Translations under genes and position numbers: made by a program
Notes under the pieces: generated by a model
The model's database searches: none
The model's input: only the letters and a program-made list of their open reading frames with translations
Told to the model about the DNA's origin: nothing
Part shown: positions 1-8,725 of the stretch, piece by piece
Layout of the letters: every line of letters begins with the position of its first letter
Position numbering within the stretch: position 1 is the stretch's first letter
Assembly: GCF_001424165.1 (NCBI RefSeq)
Contig: NZ_LMOJ01000001.1
Coordinates: forward strand, 1,174,139 to 1,238,138
DNA length: 64,000 nt
Direction of reading: 5' to 3'
Origin: Massilia sp. Leaf139
Lineage (GTDB): Bacteria; Pseudomonadota; Gammaproteobacteria; Burkholderiales; Burkholderiaceae_D

Positions 1-1
1 C

Positions 2-292
2 GATCCACGCTTCTCCAGCGTGTACTACAACATGTCCCAGGGCCCGGGCGAAATGCGCGGCCCATGGAACCAGGGCCCGCAGTGGGACTTCGTCACCGAC
101 CGCGAGAAGCAGATGGGCGTCGACGGCGGTTCTGGCGAAGCCGAGGTCAAGCTGCCGACGAGTGACGTCGAGGTGCTGAAGCAGATGCAGATGCGCACCA
201 TGTCCGATCCGACCAAGGATCCGCAGACCGGCGCCGAACTGGGCCTCGATCCGTCGACGCCGAAGGGCGCTTCGGCGGTGAGCAAGCCCTGA
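2..292 (+). CDS. Manganese catalase, C-terminal end (partial)
   Basis: The reading frame is open from the left edge, so only about the last 96 residues are present. The stretch DPRFSSVYYNMSQGPGEMRGPWNQG matches the conserved C-terminal part of non-haem dimanganese catalases, with the typical NMSxGxGExRGPWNxG pattern, which I split here as YNMSQGPGE followed by RGPWNQG. These cytosolic enzymes dismutate hydrogen peroxide to water and oxygen and are often stress-induced in stationary phase. The metal ligands lie upstream of the window and cannot be checked. The tail is polar and ends ASAVSKP. The assignment rests on the C-terminal signature only. Confidence 0.8.
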   Translation, partial: DPRFSSVYYNMSQGPGEMRGPWNQGPQWDFVTDREKQMGVDGGSGEAEVKLPTSDVEVLKQMQMRTMSDPTKDPQTGAELGLDPSTPKGASAVSKP

Positions 293-321
293 GCGACTAG
301 CTTGGGCTGAGCAGTAACGAG

Positions 322-381
322 CGGCGCGCGCAGGGGCGGACACGAAACCGCCTCGCGCGCGCCGCGGCCGTCGGGGTTTTT
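322..381 (+). terminator. Possible terminator after the catalase gene
   Basis: A long GC-rich imperfect inverted repeat (left arm about 323-338, right arm about 348-363) is followed, after a GC spacer of some 13 bases, by five T at 377-381. The stem is strong, but the T-run is not directly adjacent, so it is not a textbook intrinsic terminator. Confidence 0.3.
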
Positions 382-435
382 GTTACGCTGGCTTATGGCG
401 GCGGCATCTGCTCCGGCGGACAGAAGGGATCGTGG

Positions 436-1344
436 ATGGAATCCAGAACACAGAAATTGCGTTGGATCGGCGCGCTCATGCGCGCGCTCACGGTACGGCG
501 CGTCATTGGCCTGCTGATCTGTTCGGCGGGCTGCCTGTTATTGCTCGGCAGCCTGGTCGAGCAGCTGATCAATGCCAATCCGAAGATGCATGCGGCGCTG
601 CTGGGCGGCGCCACGGCGGCGGCAGCCACCGCGCTGGGCACCTTGCCGGTCTTGTTTTCACAGAATTTTTCGAAGCGCACCTATGACGGCTTCCTCGGCT
701 TCGGCGCCGGCGTGATGCTGGGCGCGACGGCCTTTTCGCTCGTCATTCCGGCCCTGGCCGCCGCGCGCGCGGCCGGCGCGGGCGCGTGGGAAGCGAGCCT
801 GTCGGCCGGCGCCGGGATCATGGCCGGCGCCGGCGCCATCCTCCTGCTGAGCCGGGCCACGGCGCCGGCCCAGGTGCTGGTGGGCGACGTCCACGGCAAC
901 TCGCTGCGTCGCGCCTGGCTGTTCGTCACGGCGGTGGCCCTGCACAACCTGCCCGAAGGGATGGCGATCGGTGTTGCCTATGCGGGTATCGACATCGAAA
1001 AGGCGCACTCGCTGACCACGGGCGTCTCGATCCAGGACGTGCCGGAGGGACTGGTGGTGGCGCTCGCCCTGCGCACGGTAGGCTACAGCCGCCTGACCTC
1101 GGTCGGGCTCGGGGTCTTGTCTGGCGTGATCGAGCCGGTCGCGGCGGCGTTTGGCGTGGCCCTGATCGGGATTTCAGGCGGCTTGCTGCCGTTTGCGCTG
1201 GCAGCCGCCGGTGGGGCGATGCTGTTCGTGATCGTCAACGACGTGATTCCGGAGATGCGCGAGAACGGGAACGGGACGTCGGCGACGATTGCGCTTGTCT
1301 TCGGGTTCATTTTGATGACGGTGCTGGATACGGCATTGGCTTGA
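436..1344 (+). CDS. ZIP family divalent metal transporter
   Basis: A 302-residue integral membrane protein expected to move divalent metal (Zn, Mn or Fe) across the inner membrane. The ZIP signature is clear: HNLPEG at residues 170-175 and QDVPEG around 200-205, the paired metal-binding helices of the family. About eight hydrophobic segments are visible, with an Ala/Gly-rich region between them. The ATG at 436 is preceded by AAGGGA at a suitable distance. It is the only gene in its interval and is followed by a REPIN-like repeat and a convergent hydrolase gene. The metal cannot be assigned from sequence. A second, distinct ZIP protein lies at 13020-13781. Confidence 0.88.
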   Translation: MESRTQKLRWIGALMRALTVRRVIGLLICSAGCLLLLGSLVEQLINANPKMHAALLGGATAAAATALGTLPVLFSQNFSKRTYDGFLGFGAGVMLGATAFSLVIPALAAARAAGAGAWEASLSAGAGIMAGAGAILLLSRATAPAQVLVGDVHGNSLRRAWLFVTAVALHNLPEGMAIGVAYAGIDIEKAHSLTTGVSIQDVPEGLVVALALRTVGYSRLTSVGLGVLSGVIEPVAAAFGVALIGISGGLLPFALAAAGGAMLFVIVNDVIPEMRENGNGTSATIALVFGFILMTVLDTALA

Positions 1345-1405
1345 ATCCTTGCTTGTTTTTCACCGTTTCCGGCACGGGTGAATGTGCGGCGTGCGGAGGC
1401 ACGTA

Positions 1406-1478
1406 ACGCGGGCATGCCCGCCCTACGTACGGCAAACATCGTTGACGGTCGCGCACCGTAGGGCGGGCATGCCCGCGT
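1406..1478. repeat. REPIN-like inverted doublet (copy 1)
   Basis: Two 22-bp arms (1406-1427 and 1457-1478) are exact reverse complements. Each contains the perfect 14-bp palindrome GCGGGCATGCCCGC followed or preceded by CCTACG/CGTAGG. The 73-bp unit lies between two convergent genes. A near-identical doublet is at 30716-30790 and a decayed one at 24786-24855, so this is a dispersed element rather than a local hairpin. Confidence 0.85.
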
Positions 1479-1521
1479 GACGGTCGCCGGCATGTTGCAC
1501 GGTCATTGTCGACCGGCGCCA

Positions 1522-2172
1522 TCACGGGTCGAAATGCCGCACGAACCACTGCGCGGCCAACTCTCCCACCCGATCCAGCGCCCCCGGCTCCTCGAACAGG
1601 TGTCCGGCGCCCGGCACCACCTCCAGCCTCGACTCGCACCGCAATTGCGCCTGCGCCTCCCGGTTCAGCCCGAGCACGGCGCCATCCTCGCCGCCGACGA
1701 TCAGCAAGGTCGGCGCGAGTACCTGCGCGGCGGCCGGCCCGGCGAGATCGGGCCGGCCGCCGCGCGAGACCACGGCGGCGATGCCGGTGCCGCTGTCGGC
1801 CGCGACGCGCAGCGCGGCGGCCGCGCCCGTGCTGGCGCCGAACAGCCCCAGGGGTAGCGGCGCAGTGAGCGGTTCGGTGCCGAGCCAGCGGGCGGCGGCC
1901 TGCAGGCGGCTGGCCAGCACCTCGATGTCGAAGCGGTTGCGCACGTCCGTGTCTTCCTCGACCGTGAGGAGATCGAGCAGCAGGGTGGCCACGCCGGCGT
2001 CCTGCAGCGCGGCCGCCACCTGCAGGTTGCGCACGCTGTGGCGGCTGCTGCCGCTGCCGTGGGCGAACAGGACGACGCCGATCGGATCGGCGGGCAGGGC
2101 GAGCATGCCTTCGAGGCCGGCCGCGCCCGCGTTGACGGTGACGAGCCGGTTCACGGGCTGATGAGGAGTCAT
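1522..2172 (-). CDS. Alpha/beta hydrolase (dienelactone-hydrolase-like)
   Basis: A compact 216-residue cytosolic alpha/beta hydrolase. The oxyanion strand is followed by HGSGSSRHS, the nucleophile elbow is GASTG, the acid is in GGEDGAV and the histidine in PGAGHLF, giving a complete Ser-Asp-His triad. This short form resembles the hydrolase family that is often fused to or near phosphoribosyltransferases, but no such partner is here. The start at 2172 was chosen because GGAG lies six bases upstream; ATG at 2178 is possible and longer frames lack a ribosome site. Phased A-tracts and the terminator of the upstream MFS gene precede it. The substrate is unknown. Confidence 0.85.
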   Translation of the reverse strand: MTPHQPVNRLVTVNAGAAGLEGMLALPADPIGVVLFAHGSGSSRHSVRNLQVAAALQDAGVATLLLDLLTVEEDTDVRNRFDIEVLASRLQAAARWLGTEPLTAPLPLGLFGASTGAAAALRVAADSGTGIAAVVSRGGRPDLAGPAAAQVLAPTLLIVGGEDGAVLGLNREAQAQLRCESRLEVVPGAGHLFEEPGALDRVGELAAQWFVRHFDP

Positions 2173-2211
2173 GGCCATCTCCGCACAAACTCGTTGGACA
2201 GCATCCACATA

Positions 2212-2242
2212 ACGAAAAATTCGCAAAAAATTCGCAAAAAAT
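2212..2242. repeat. Phased A-tracts (11-bp period)
   Basis: Two exact copies of TCGCAAAAAAT (2221-2231 and 2232-2242) follow a related ACGAAAAAT at 2212-2220. The A-runs recur about every 11 bp, one helical turn, which would be expected to curve the DNA. The tract lies just upstream of the minus-strand hydrolase and also provides the T-run of the MFS terminator. Confidence 0.6.
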
Positions 2243-2272
2243 CCGGCCGAACGCGAAGGTTCGGCCGGATTT
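2236..2272 (-). terminator. Intrinsic terminator of the MFS gene
   Basis: A perfect 14-bp stem (2239-2252 paired with 2259-2272, loop GCGAAG). In the minus-strand direction it is followed directly by a run of T. It lies 45 bases after the stop of the MFS transporter gene. Confidence 0.85.
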
Positions 2273-2317
2273 CAGGTGCAACGTGCCGCCCGGGGGAGGG
2301 CGGCATTCGTCGACTGT

Positions 2318-3661
2318 CTAGTCGCGGATCTCCAGCTTGCGGTTCAGGCTCAGCGCCGCCAGCGAGCCGACCGCGCCCGACAGCAGGTAGAGGCTGACGT
2401 AGCCGAGACCGAAGTTGGCCGACAGGCCGAGGGCGACCAGCGGGGCGAAGGCAGCGCCCACCAGCCAGGCCAGATCGCTCGTCAAGGCCGCGCCGGTGTA
2501 GCGGAAGCGCGATTCGAAGTTCGAGGTCACGGCGCCCGCGGCCTGGCCGTAGGACAGGCCGAGCAGGCCGAAGCCGATCAGGATGAAGGCGTTCTGGCCG
2601 GCCTCGCCGCCGTCGAGCAGCATCGGGACGAAGGCCGAGAAGATCGCGATCAGGGCGGCCAGGGTGCCGAGCGTGGTGCGGCGGCCGACCTTGTCGGCGA
2701 CGATGCCCGAGATCAGGATGCAGACGGCGGCCACGCCGGCGCCCCACATCTGGATGTACAGGAAGCCGCTGATCGGTCGGGTGTCGTAGAGCTGCATCCA
2801 GGACAGCGGGAACACGGTCACCAGGTGGAACAGGGCGTAGCTGGCCAGGGCGGCGAGGGCGCCGATGACGATGTTGGCGCCCTGGGTGCGGGCCAGTTCG
2901 CCGACCGGGGCCGGATCGAGTTCATGGCAGTCGAGCAGGCGCGAATATTCCGAGGTCGAGATGAGGCGCAGGCGCGCGAACAGGGCGACGACGTTCAGCG
3001 CAAATGCGACGAAGAAGGGGAAGCGCCAGCCCCAGACCAGGAAGTCGTCGGTCTGCAAGTTGTCCAGCATGTAGGCAAAGATACCGGCGGCGATCAGGAA
3101 TCCTAACGGTGCGCTCAGTTGTCCGAGCATCGCGTACCATCCGCGCTTGTGTTCGGGTGCGTTCAGGGCCAGCAGCGACGGCAGGCCGTCCCATGAACCG
3201 CCCTGGGCTACGCCTTGCGCGATGCGCATCAGCGAGAGCAGCACGATCGCCGTGGAACCGATCTGGGCGTAAGTGGGCAGGAAGGAAATCACGACGGTCG
3301 CGGTGCCCATCAGGAAGAGGGCAATGGTCAGCTTGATTTCCCGGCTGAAGCGCTCCTGGATCTTCATGAAGACGATGGTGCCGATCGGGCGCGCGATGAA
3401 TGCGAACGCAAAAATCGTAAACGAGTAGAGTGTGCCTTCCAGCCGGTCAGCCCACGGGAAAAATACCGCGGGAAAGACGAGGACAGAAGCGATCGCGTAG
3501 ACGAAGAAGTCGAAATATTCGGAGGCGCGGCCGATGACCACGCCGACGGCGATGTCGCCCGGGGAAATATGGCCGTCCCGGGCGTTGATATTACGGGCTC
3601 CGCTATGCGGGGCAGTGACGGGAGCGGCTCCTGCGCCGCCGTAGGTATTCGTGCTTTGCAT
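2318..3661 (-). CDS. MFS transporter, metabolite:H+ symporter type
   Basis: A 447-residue inner-membrane transporter with 12 predicted helices. The N-terminal helix SEYFDFFVYAIASVLVFP and the loop-2 region FIARPIGTIVF are typical of the metabolite:proton symporter branch, which carries organic acids, betaine or sugars. However, the usual GDRxGR motif after helix 2 is replaced by QERFSRE, an unusual loss; a GRR-type motif (DKVGRRTTLG) remains in the second half. It is divergent from the cyo operon and shares a 143-bp intergenic region with it, so the two could be co-regulated. The substrate cannot be told. The ATG at 3661 has GGAG upstream at a slightly long spacing. Confidence 0.82.
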   Translation of the reverse strand: MQSTNTYGGAGAAPVTAPHSGARNINARDGHISPGDIAVGVVIGRASEYFDFFVYAIASVLVFPAVFFPWADRLEGTLYSFTIFAFAFIARPIGTIVFMKIQERFSREIKLTIALFLMGTATVVISFLPTYAQIGSTAIVLLSLMRIAQGVAQGGSWDGLPSLLALNAPEHKRGWYAMLGQLSAPLGFLIAAGIFAYMLDNLQTDDFLVWGWRFPFFVAFALNVVALFARLRLISTSEYSRLLDCHELDPAPVGELARTQGANIVIGALAALASYALFHLVTVFPLSWMQLYDTRPISGFLYIQMWGAGVAAVCILISGIVADKVGRRTTLGTLAALIAIFSAFVPMLLDGGEAGQNAFILIGFGLLGLSYGQAAGAVTSNFESRFRYTGAALTSDLAWLVGAAFAPLVALGLSANFGLGYVSLYLLSGAVGSLAALSLNRKLEIRD

Positions 3662-3804
3662 ATTCTTCGTCTCCAGGTAAGTGCGCGGCCCCCAGAGTGA
3701 TCCCCTGGCCTGGGCAAGGGTGGGACAAAACGTCCAATGTGCAACGAAGGCCGATGGCAGTACAGTAGCATGTTCTCATTCCCATGTAACGTTAGATACC
3801 TAGC
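3662..3804. promoter_or_regulatory. Divergent promoter region, MFS / cyo operon
   Basis: The region between two divergently transcribed genes must hold both promoters. It contains a small dyad (GGAC-AAAAC-GTCC near 3724-3736) and an AT-richer stretch just before cyoA. I see no confident -35/-10 pair and no FNR-type TTGAT-N4-ATCAA site. Binding by the operon's own RegA is plausible but not shown. Confidence 0.35.
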
Positions 3805-4815
3805 ATGATTCCTAAAATTGTCCGACCCGGACTGTCCTTACTCCTGCTTGCGGTGCTGTCCGGCTGCAACACGGTGGTAATGAACCCCTCCGGTGATATT
3901 GCCAAGCAGCAGGCCGACCTGATTACGGTCTCCGTCCTGCTCATGTTGATCATCGTCGTCCCGGTGATGCTCCTGACCGTGTTCTTCGCCTGGAAATACC
4001 GCAAGAGCGCGAACGCGAAGTACGAGCCGGACTGGGATCACTCGACCAAGCTCGAACTGGTGATCTGGGGCGCGCCCCTGCTGATCATCATCGCGCTGGG
4101 CCTGATCACCTGGATCAGCACCCACAAGCTCGACCCTTATCGTCCGCTCGAACGCCTGGACGAGAACCGCCCGATCCCGGCCGGCACCAAGGTGCTGGAA
4201 GTGCAGGTGGTCTCGCTCGACTGGAAGTGGCTGTTCATCTACCCGGAGCAGGGCATCGCCACCGTCAATGAACTGGTCACCCCGGTCGACACCCCGGTGC
4301 GCTTCAAGCTGACCTCGTCGACCGTGATGAACACCTTCTACATCCCGACCCTGGCCGGCATGATCTACACGATGCCGGGCATGGAGACGACGCTGAACGC
4401 GGTGATCAACAAGGCCGGCGACTACAAGGGCCAGTCGGCCAACTTCAGCGGCGACGGTTTCTCGCACATGAAGTTCGCCTACCGCGGCACCAGCCAGGCC
4501 GACTTCGACGCCTGGGTCAACAAGGTCAAGACCAGCAGCACGGCCCTCGGCCGCAACGACTACCTGACCCTTGAAAAGCCGTCGGAAAAAGAACCGGTCA
4601 AGCATTACGGCAGCGTCATGCCGAACCTGTTCCTGTCGATCGTGAACCGCTGCGTGGCCGAAGGCGCCGTCTGCATGAACCACCAGATGGCCATGGACGC
4701 CCAGCGCGTGCGTAACGACATCGCCCTCAAGCAGCTCCCGCAAGACGCCAAGCGCAACGTGGCGCAGGCGGACGCCGAAGTGTGCGAAACCCCTACCAAT
4801 CCTGTGAAGAAGTAA
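3805..4815 (+). CDS. cyoA: Cytochrome bo3 ubiquinol oxidase subunit II
   Basis: Subunit II of the quinol oxidase, 336 residues. The N-terminus is a lipoprotein signal with lipobox LSGC (cleavage before Cys about residue 22), then two membrane helices and a periplasmic cupredoxin-like domain containing [22 protein letters not shown], typical of CyoA. The CuA ligands of cytochrome c oxidases are absent, as expected for a quinol oxidase. After the cupredoxin domain there is a C-terminal extension with two Cys ([11 protein letters not shown]), somewhat longer than in Escherichia coli (315 aa). It is the first gene of the operon; cyoB starts two bases after its stop. Confidence 0.96.
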   Translation: MIPKIVRPGLSLLLLAVLSGCNTVVMNPSGDIAKQQADLITVSVLLMLIIVVPVMLLTVFFAWKYRKSANAKYEPDWDHSTKLELVIWGAPLLIIIALGLITWISTHKLDPYRPLERLDENRPIPAGTKVLEVQVVSLDWKWLFIYPEQGIATVNELVTPVDTPVRFKLTSSTVMNTFYIPTLAGMIYTMPGMETTLNAVINKAGDYKGQSANFSGDGFSHMKFAYRGTSQADFDAWVNKVKTSSTALGRNDYLTLEKPSEKEPVKHYGSVMPNLFLSIVNRCVAEGAVCMNHQMAMDAQRVRNDIALKQLPQDAKRNVAQADAEVCETPTNPVKK

Positions 4816-4817
4816 CC

Positions 4818-6821
4818 ATGCAAGACTCATTTGACTTGACGAAGCTTATCTTCGGACGGCTCAGCTGGGACGCGATTCCGTTCCATGAGCCGATCCTGAT
4901 CGCTACCTTCGCAGGCGTGCTCGTCGGCGGTGCGGCCCTCCTTGGCCTCATCTCCTACTTCCGCCTGTGGGGCACCCTGTGGCGCGACTGGATCACCAGT
5001 ATCGACCACAAGAAAATCGGCATCATGTACATGGTGCTCGGCCTCGTGATGTTCCTGCGCGGCTTCGCCGACGCGCTCATGATGCGCGCCCAGCAGGCCA
5101 TCTCCTTCGGCGAGAACGCCGGCTTCCTGCCGCCGCACCACTACGACCAGGTCTTCACCGCCCACGGCGTGATCATGATCTTCTTCGTGGCGATGCCGTT
5201 CGTGACGGGCCTGATGAACTACGTCGTGCCGCTGCAGATCGGCGCCCGCGACGTGGCCTTCCCGTTCCTGAACAACTTCTCGTTCTGGATGACGACCATG
5301 GGCGCCGTGCTGGTCATGGCTTCGCTGTTCGTCGGCGAATTCGCGCGTACCGGCTGGCTGGCCTTCCCGCCGCTGTCGGGCATCCTGGCCAGTCCCGGTG
5401 TCGGCGTCGACTACTACATATGGTCATTGCAGATCGCGGGTGTCGGCACCTTGCTATCCGGTGTCAACCTGATCGTCACGATCGTCAAGATGCGCGCCCC
5501 TGGCATGGATCTGATGAAGATGCCGGTGTTCACCTGGACTTCGCTCTGCACCAACATCCTGATCGTCATGTCCTTCCCGATCCTGACCGCCACCCTGGCG
5601 ATGCTGGGCATGGATCGCCTGTTCGACACCAACTTCTTCACGAACGACAAGGGCGGCAACGCCATGCTGTACGTGAACCTGATCTGGATCTGGGGCCACC
5701 CGGAGGTGTACATCCTGATCCTGCCGGCCTTCGGCATCTTCTCGGAAGTCGTCTCGACCTTCTCGAGCAAGCGCCTGTTCGGCTACACCTCGATGGTGTA
5801 TGCGACCGTCGTCATCATGGTGCTGTCCTACCTGGTCTGGCTGCACCACTTCTTCACCATGGGTTCGGGGGCGAGCGTCAACGCGTTCTTCGGCATCACC
5901 ACGATGATCATCTCGATCCCGACCGGGGCCAAGATCTTCAACTGGCTGTTCACGATGTACCGCGGCCGTATCCGCTATGAACTGCCGATGATGTGGACGG
6001 TGTCGTTCATGCTGACCTTCACCATCGGCGGCATGACCGGCGTGATGCTGGCGATCCCGGCGGCGGACTTCGTGCTGCACAACTCGCTGTTCCTGACCTC
6101 GCACTTCCATAACGTCATCATCGGCGGCGTGCTGTTCGGTCTGTTCGCGGGCTTTAATTACTGGTTCCCGAAGATGTTCGGCTTCAAGCTGAACCGTTTC
6201 TGGGGCGTGGTCTCGTTCTGGCTGTGGTCGATCGGTTTCTGGGTCGCCTTCCTGCCGGGCTACATCCTGGGCTTCATGGGCGTCACCCGCCGTTCGAGCC
6301 ACTTCGAAGATCCGGAACTGCAGACGCTGTTCGTCATCTCCTTCATCGGTACCCTGATGATCGCCGGCGGTATCGGCGCGCTGCTGATGCAGATCTTCGT
6401 CTCCTGGCGCGACCGCAAGAAGAACGCCGACGTCACCGGCGACCCATGGGATGGCCGTACGCTGGAGTGGGCCACCTCGTCGCCGCCGCCTGACTACAAC
6501 TTCGCCTTCACGCCGGTGGTGTACGACAACGACACCTTCGCCGACATGAAGAAGAACGGCTGGAAGCGTCCGCTGAACGACTTCGTCGCGATCCACATGC
6601 CGAAGAACACCTGGGCCGGTTTCGTGATCTCGGCGCTGTCGATGGTGGTGGGTTTCGCGATCATCTGGCACATGTGGCTGCTGACCGCGGTCGCCTTCGT
6701 CGCGACGGTCGTGGCCACCATTGTCCATACGTTCAACTACAAGCGTGACTATTACATCCCGGCGGCAGAAGTTGCCCGCACCGAGGAAGCACGCACCAAA
6801 CTGCTGGAAGCCCATGTCTGA
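4818..6821 (+). CDS. cyoB: Cytochrome bo3 ubiquinol oxidase subunit I
   Basis: The catalytic subunit, 667 residues, which reduces O2 to water with electrons from quinol and pumps protons. Residue numbering is offset by about +10 from E. coli. The quinol-site motif [13 protein letters not shown] (R81, D85), low-spin haem ligand H116, CuB ligand and cross-linked Tyr in WGHPEVY (H294), CuB pair in WLHHFFTMG, haem ligands in LTSHFHN, the D-channel segment [13 protein letters not shown] and the K-channel Lys in PTGAKIFNW are all present, so the enzyme should be active and haem-copper type A. The start follows cyoA by two bases; the in-frame ATG at 4782 lies inside cyoA and is unlikely. Confidence 0.97.
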   Translation: MQDSFDLTKLIFGRLSWDAIPFHEPILIATFAGVLVGGAALLGLISYFRLWGTLWRDWITSIDHKKIGIMYMVLGLVMFLRGFADALMMRAQQAISFGENAGFLPPHHYDQVFTAHGVIMIFFVAMPFVTGLMNYVVPLQIGARDVAFPFLNNFSFWMTTMGAVLVMASLFVGEFARTGWLAFPPLSGILASPGVGVDYYIWSLQIAGVGTLLSGVNLIVTIVKMRAPGMDLMKMPVFTWTSLCTNILIVMSFPILTATLAMLGMDRLFDTNFFTNDKGGNAMLYVNLIWIWGHPEVYILILPAFGIFSEVVSTFSSKRLFGYTSMVYATVVIMVLSYLVWLHHFFTMGSGASVNAFFGITTMIISIPTGAKIFNWLFTMYRGRIRYELPMMWTVSFMLTFTIGGMTGVMLAIPAADFVLHNSLFLTSHFHNVIIGGVLFGLFAGFNYWFPKMFGFKLNRFWGVVSFWLWSIGFWVAFLPGYILGFMGVTRRSSHFEDPELQTLFVISFIGTLMIAGGIGALLMQIFVSWRDRKKNADVTGDPWDGRTLEWATSSPPPDYNFAFTPVVYDNDTFADMKKNGWKRPLNDFVAIHMPKNTWAGFVISALSMVVGFAIIWHMWLLTAVAFVATVVATIVHTFNYKRDYYIPAAEVARTEEARTKLLEAHV

Positions 6822-7458
6822 AATTAACGCAACCATGACTTCGTCCGCCGGCGTCCCCGGCGCCGACGCCGGCGCGCGCTACCACGTGCGCGAGCATCAT
6901 CCGGAGCACGGCACCATGCTGGGCTTCTGGATCTACCTGATGAGCGACTGCCTCATCTTCGCCAGCCTGTTCGCGACCTGGGCCGTCCTGGGCCGCAACT
7001 ACGCCGGCGGCCCGTCGGGCGCGGAGCTGTTCGACCTGACTCTGGTGGGCATCAACACCGCCTTCCTGCTGGTCTCGTCGATCACCTTCGGTTTCGCCAT
7101 GATCTCGGCCCAGGCCAAGAACCTGGCCAAGACCCAGCTCTGGCTGGCCATCACCGGTGTGCTAGGCGCCTGCTTCCTGGCGCTGGAAATCTATGAGTTC
7201 TACCACCTGATCCACCAGGGCGCCGGCCCCGCGCGCAGCGCCTTCCTCACCGCGTTCTTCTCGCTGGTCGGCACCCACGGCCTGCACGTGCTGTTCGGTA
7301 TCGTGTGGCTGGTGACGCTGATGTTCCAGCTGGCCAAGCACGGTCTGTCGGTCGAGAACCTGCGCCGCATGGCTTGCCTGTCGCTGTTCTGGCACTTCCT
7401 GGACGTGGTCTGGATCTTCGTCTTCACCTTTGTTTACCTGATGGGAGTGCTGCCATGA
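6814..7458 (+). CDS. cyoC: Cytochrome bo3 ubiquinol oxidase subunit III
   Basis: A 214-residue, five-helix subunit III. The segment [32 protein letters not shown] is the conserved start of helix I in CyoC. The ATG at 6814 overlaps the cyoB stop by eight bases with GGAAG just upstream; an alternative ATG at 6835 gives a shorter protein. The end overlaps cyoD as ATGA. The subunit stabilises the complex and is thought to keep oxygen access and proton uptake stable. I split the quoted motif as family knowledge: HPEHGT and LMSDCLIF are the diagnostic parts. Confidence 0.96.
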   Translation: MSEINATMTSSAGVPGADAGARYHVREHHPEHGTMLGFWIYLMSDCLIFASLFATWAVLGRNYAGGPSGAELFDLTLVGINTAFLLVSSITFGFAMISAQAKNLAKTQLWLAITGVLGACFLALEIYEFYHLIHQGAGPARSAFLTAFFSLVGTHGLHVLFGIVWLVTLMFQLAKHGLSVENLRRMACLSLFWHFLDVVWIFVFTFVYLMGVLP

Positions 7459-7895
7459 GCGACCACAACCACCAAGGCCATCACGGCCATGACGCTCACG
7501 CCGGTCACGATGCACTGCACGGCCACACCCACGGCGACCATCCCGGCGTGCACTACAGCGCCAAGGACTACACGATCGGCTTCGTGCTGGCCGTGATCCT
7601 GACGGTGATTCCGTTCTGGCTGGTCATGGGCAACATCCTCGACCCGAGCATGACGCGTTTCGTCATCATGGGCTTCGCGGCCGTCCAGGTCGTCGTGCAC
7701 ATGATCTACTTCCTGCACATGAACTCGAAGTCCGAGGGCGGCTGGAACATGATGGCGCTGATCCTGACCATCGTCCTGCTCGTCATCGTGCTGGGCGGCT
7801 CGATCTGGGTCATGTACCACATGAACGCCAACATGATGCCCGGCATGGGCGACGCCGCCGGCATGACCGGCCACGGCGCCCACGACATGCAATGA
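7455..7895 (+). CDS. cyoD: Cytochrome bo3 ubiquinol oxidase subunit IV, His/Met-rich
   Basis: Subunit IV, with the three-helix core (about residues 40-125) including FAAVQVVVHMIYFLHMN, characteristic of CyoD. At 146 aa it is clearly longer than the 109-aa E. coli protein because of two extensions: an N-terminal 30 residues with about ten His (HNHQGHHGHDAHAGHD and HGHTHGDH) and a C-terminal tail rich in Met and His (MNANMMPGMGDAAGM, then HGAHDMQ). Such patterns often bind copper, nickel or zinc. The start overlaps the cyoC stop (ATGA) and the end overlaps the SURF1 start (ATGA). A role in copper supply to the CuB site is inference. Confidence 0.93.
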   Translation: MSDHNHQGHHGHDAHAGHDALHGHTHGDHPGVHYSAKDYTIGFVLAVILTVIPFWLVMGNILDPSMTRFVIMGFAAVQVVVHMIYFLHMNSKSEGGWNMMALILTIVLLVIVLGGSIWVMYHMNANMMPGMGDAAGMTGHGAHDMQ

Positions 7896-8725
7896 TGGGC
7901 CGGCACGATCCGGACGCCACTTTGCTTGCGACCGATCCCCGTCCACGCTCCGTGGTGCGGGCGATCCTCGCGGTCATCGGGCTGTTCCTGATCGTGCTGT
8001 TCGCGGGGCTGGGAACCTGGCAGGTGCAACGCCTGCAATGGAAACTGGCCCTGATCGAGCGTGTCGAATCGCGCGTCAGCGCACCGGCCACCGCGGCGCC
8101 GACGGGCGCCCGGTGGCCTTCCGTCTCAAGAGAATCCGACGAATACCGGCACGTACGCCTGGCCGGGCACTTCCTCTACGAATTTTCCACGCCGGTGCAG
8201 GCCGTGTCCGCACTGGGCGCCGGCTACTGGCTCGTCACGCCGCTGTGCATGGCGGACGGCACGATCGTGCTGGTCAATCGCGGCTTCATCCCGGCCGCCG
8301 CCAACCGGCCGGGCAGCTATCCGGCGCGCCGCGCCAGCGGCAATCCTTGCGCGAATGTGGCCGGCGCGCCGCACAGCCTGACCGGGCTGCTGCGCATCGC
8401 CGAGCCGGGCGGCGGCTTCCTGCGCGAAAACGATCCCGCGAACAACCGCTGGTTCTCGCGCGACGTCGCCGGCATCGCCGCGGCGCGCGGCCTGGGCAAT
8501 GTCGCGCCGTACTTCGTCGACGCCAAGCGCAACCAGGATCCGGCAGGGGCGCCCGAACGCCCGGTCGGCGGCCTGACCGTCATTTCCTTCCAAAACAATC
8601 ACCTCGTGTATGCAATCACTTGGTATGCTCTCGCCTTGATGGTTGCCGGGGCCTGGTGGTTCGTTGCCCGCTCCGGAAACAACATGGAAACCGGCAAGGC
8701 AAGGAACGATGGCAGTAAAGCTTGA
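7892..8725 (+). CDS. SURF1 family oxidase assembly protein
   Basis: A 277-residue SURF1/Shy1 protein with one membrane helix near residues 25-45 (ILAVIGLFLIVLFAGLGTWQ), the family pattern LGTWQVQRLQWKLALI, a periplasmic domain with VLVNRGFIP, and a second helix near the C-terminus (YAITWYALALMVAGAWW). SURF1 helps insert haem or assemble subunit I; it is best known with aa3 oxidases using haem A. Here it follows cyoD with a 4-nt overlap and takes the place where E. coli has cyoE. No cyoE haem O synthase is in the window. It overlaps regB by 17 bases. Confidence 0.9.
   Translation: MMGRHDPDATLLATDPRPRSVVRAILAVIGLFLIVLFAGLGTWQVQRLQWKLALIERVESRVSAPATAAPTGARWPSVSRESDEYRHVRLAGHFLYEFSTPVQAVSALGAGYWLVTPLCMADGTIVLVNRGFIPAAANRPGSYPARRASGNPCANVAGAPHSLTGLLRIAEPGGGFLRENDPANNRWFSRDVAGIAAARGLGNVAPYFVDAKRNQDPAGAPERPVGGLTVISFQNNHLVYAITWYALALMVAGAWWFVARSGNNMETGKARNDGSKA

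Noticed and set aside
7892-8725. SURF1 as evidence that the oxidase is aa3-type
   Set aside because: CyoA lacks CuA ligands and CyoB has the quinol-site residues, so the complex is a quinol oxidase despite SURF1.
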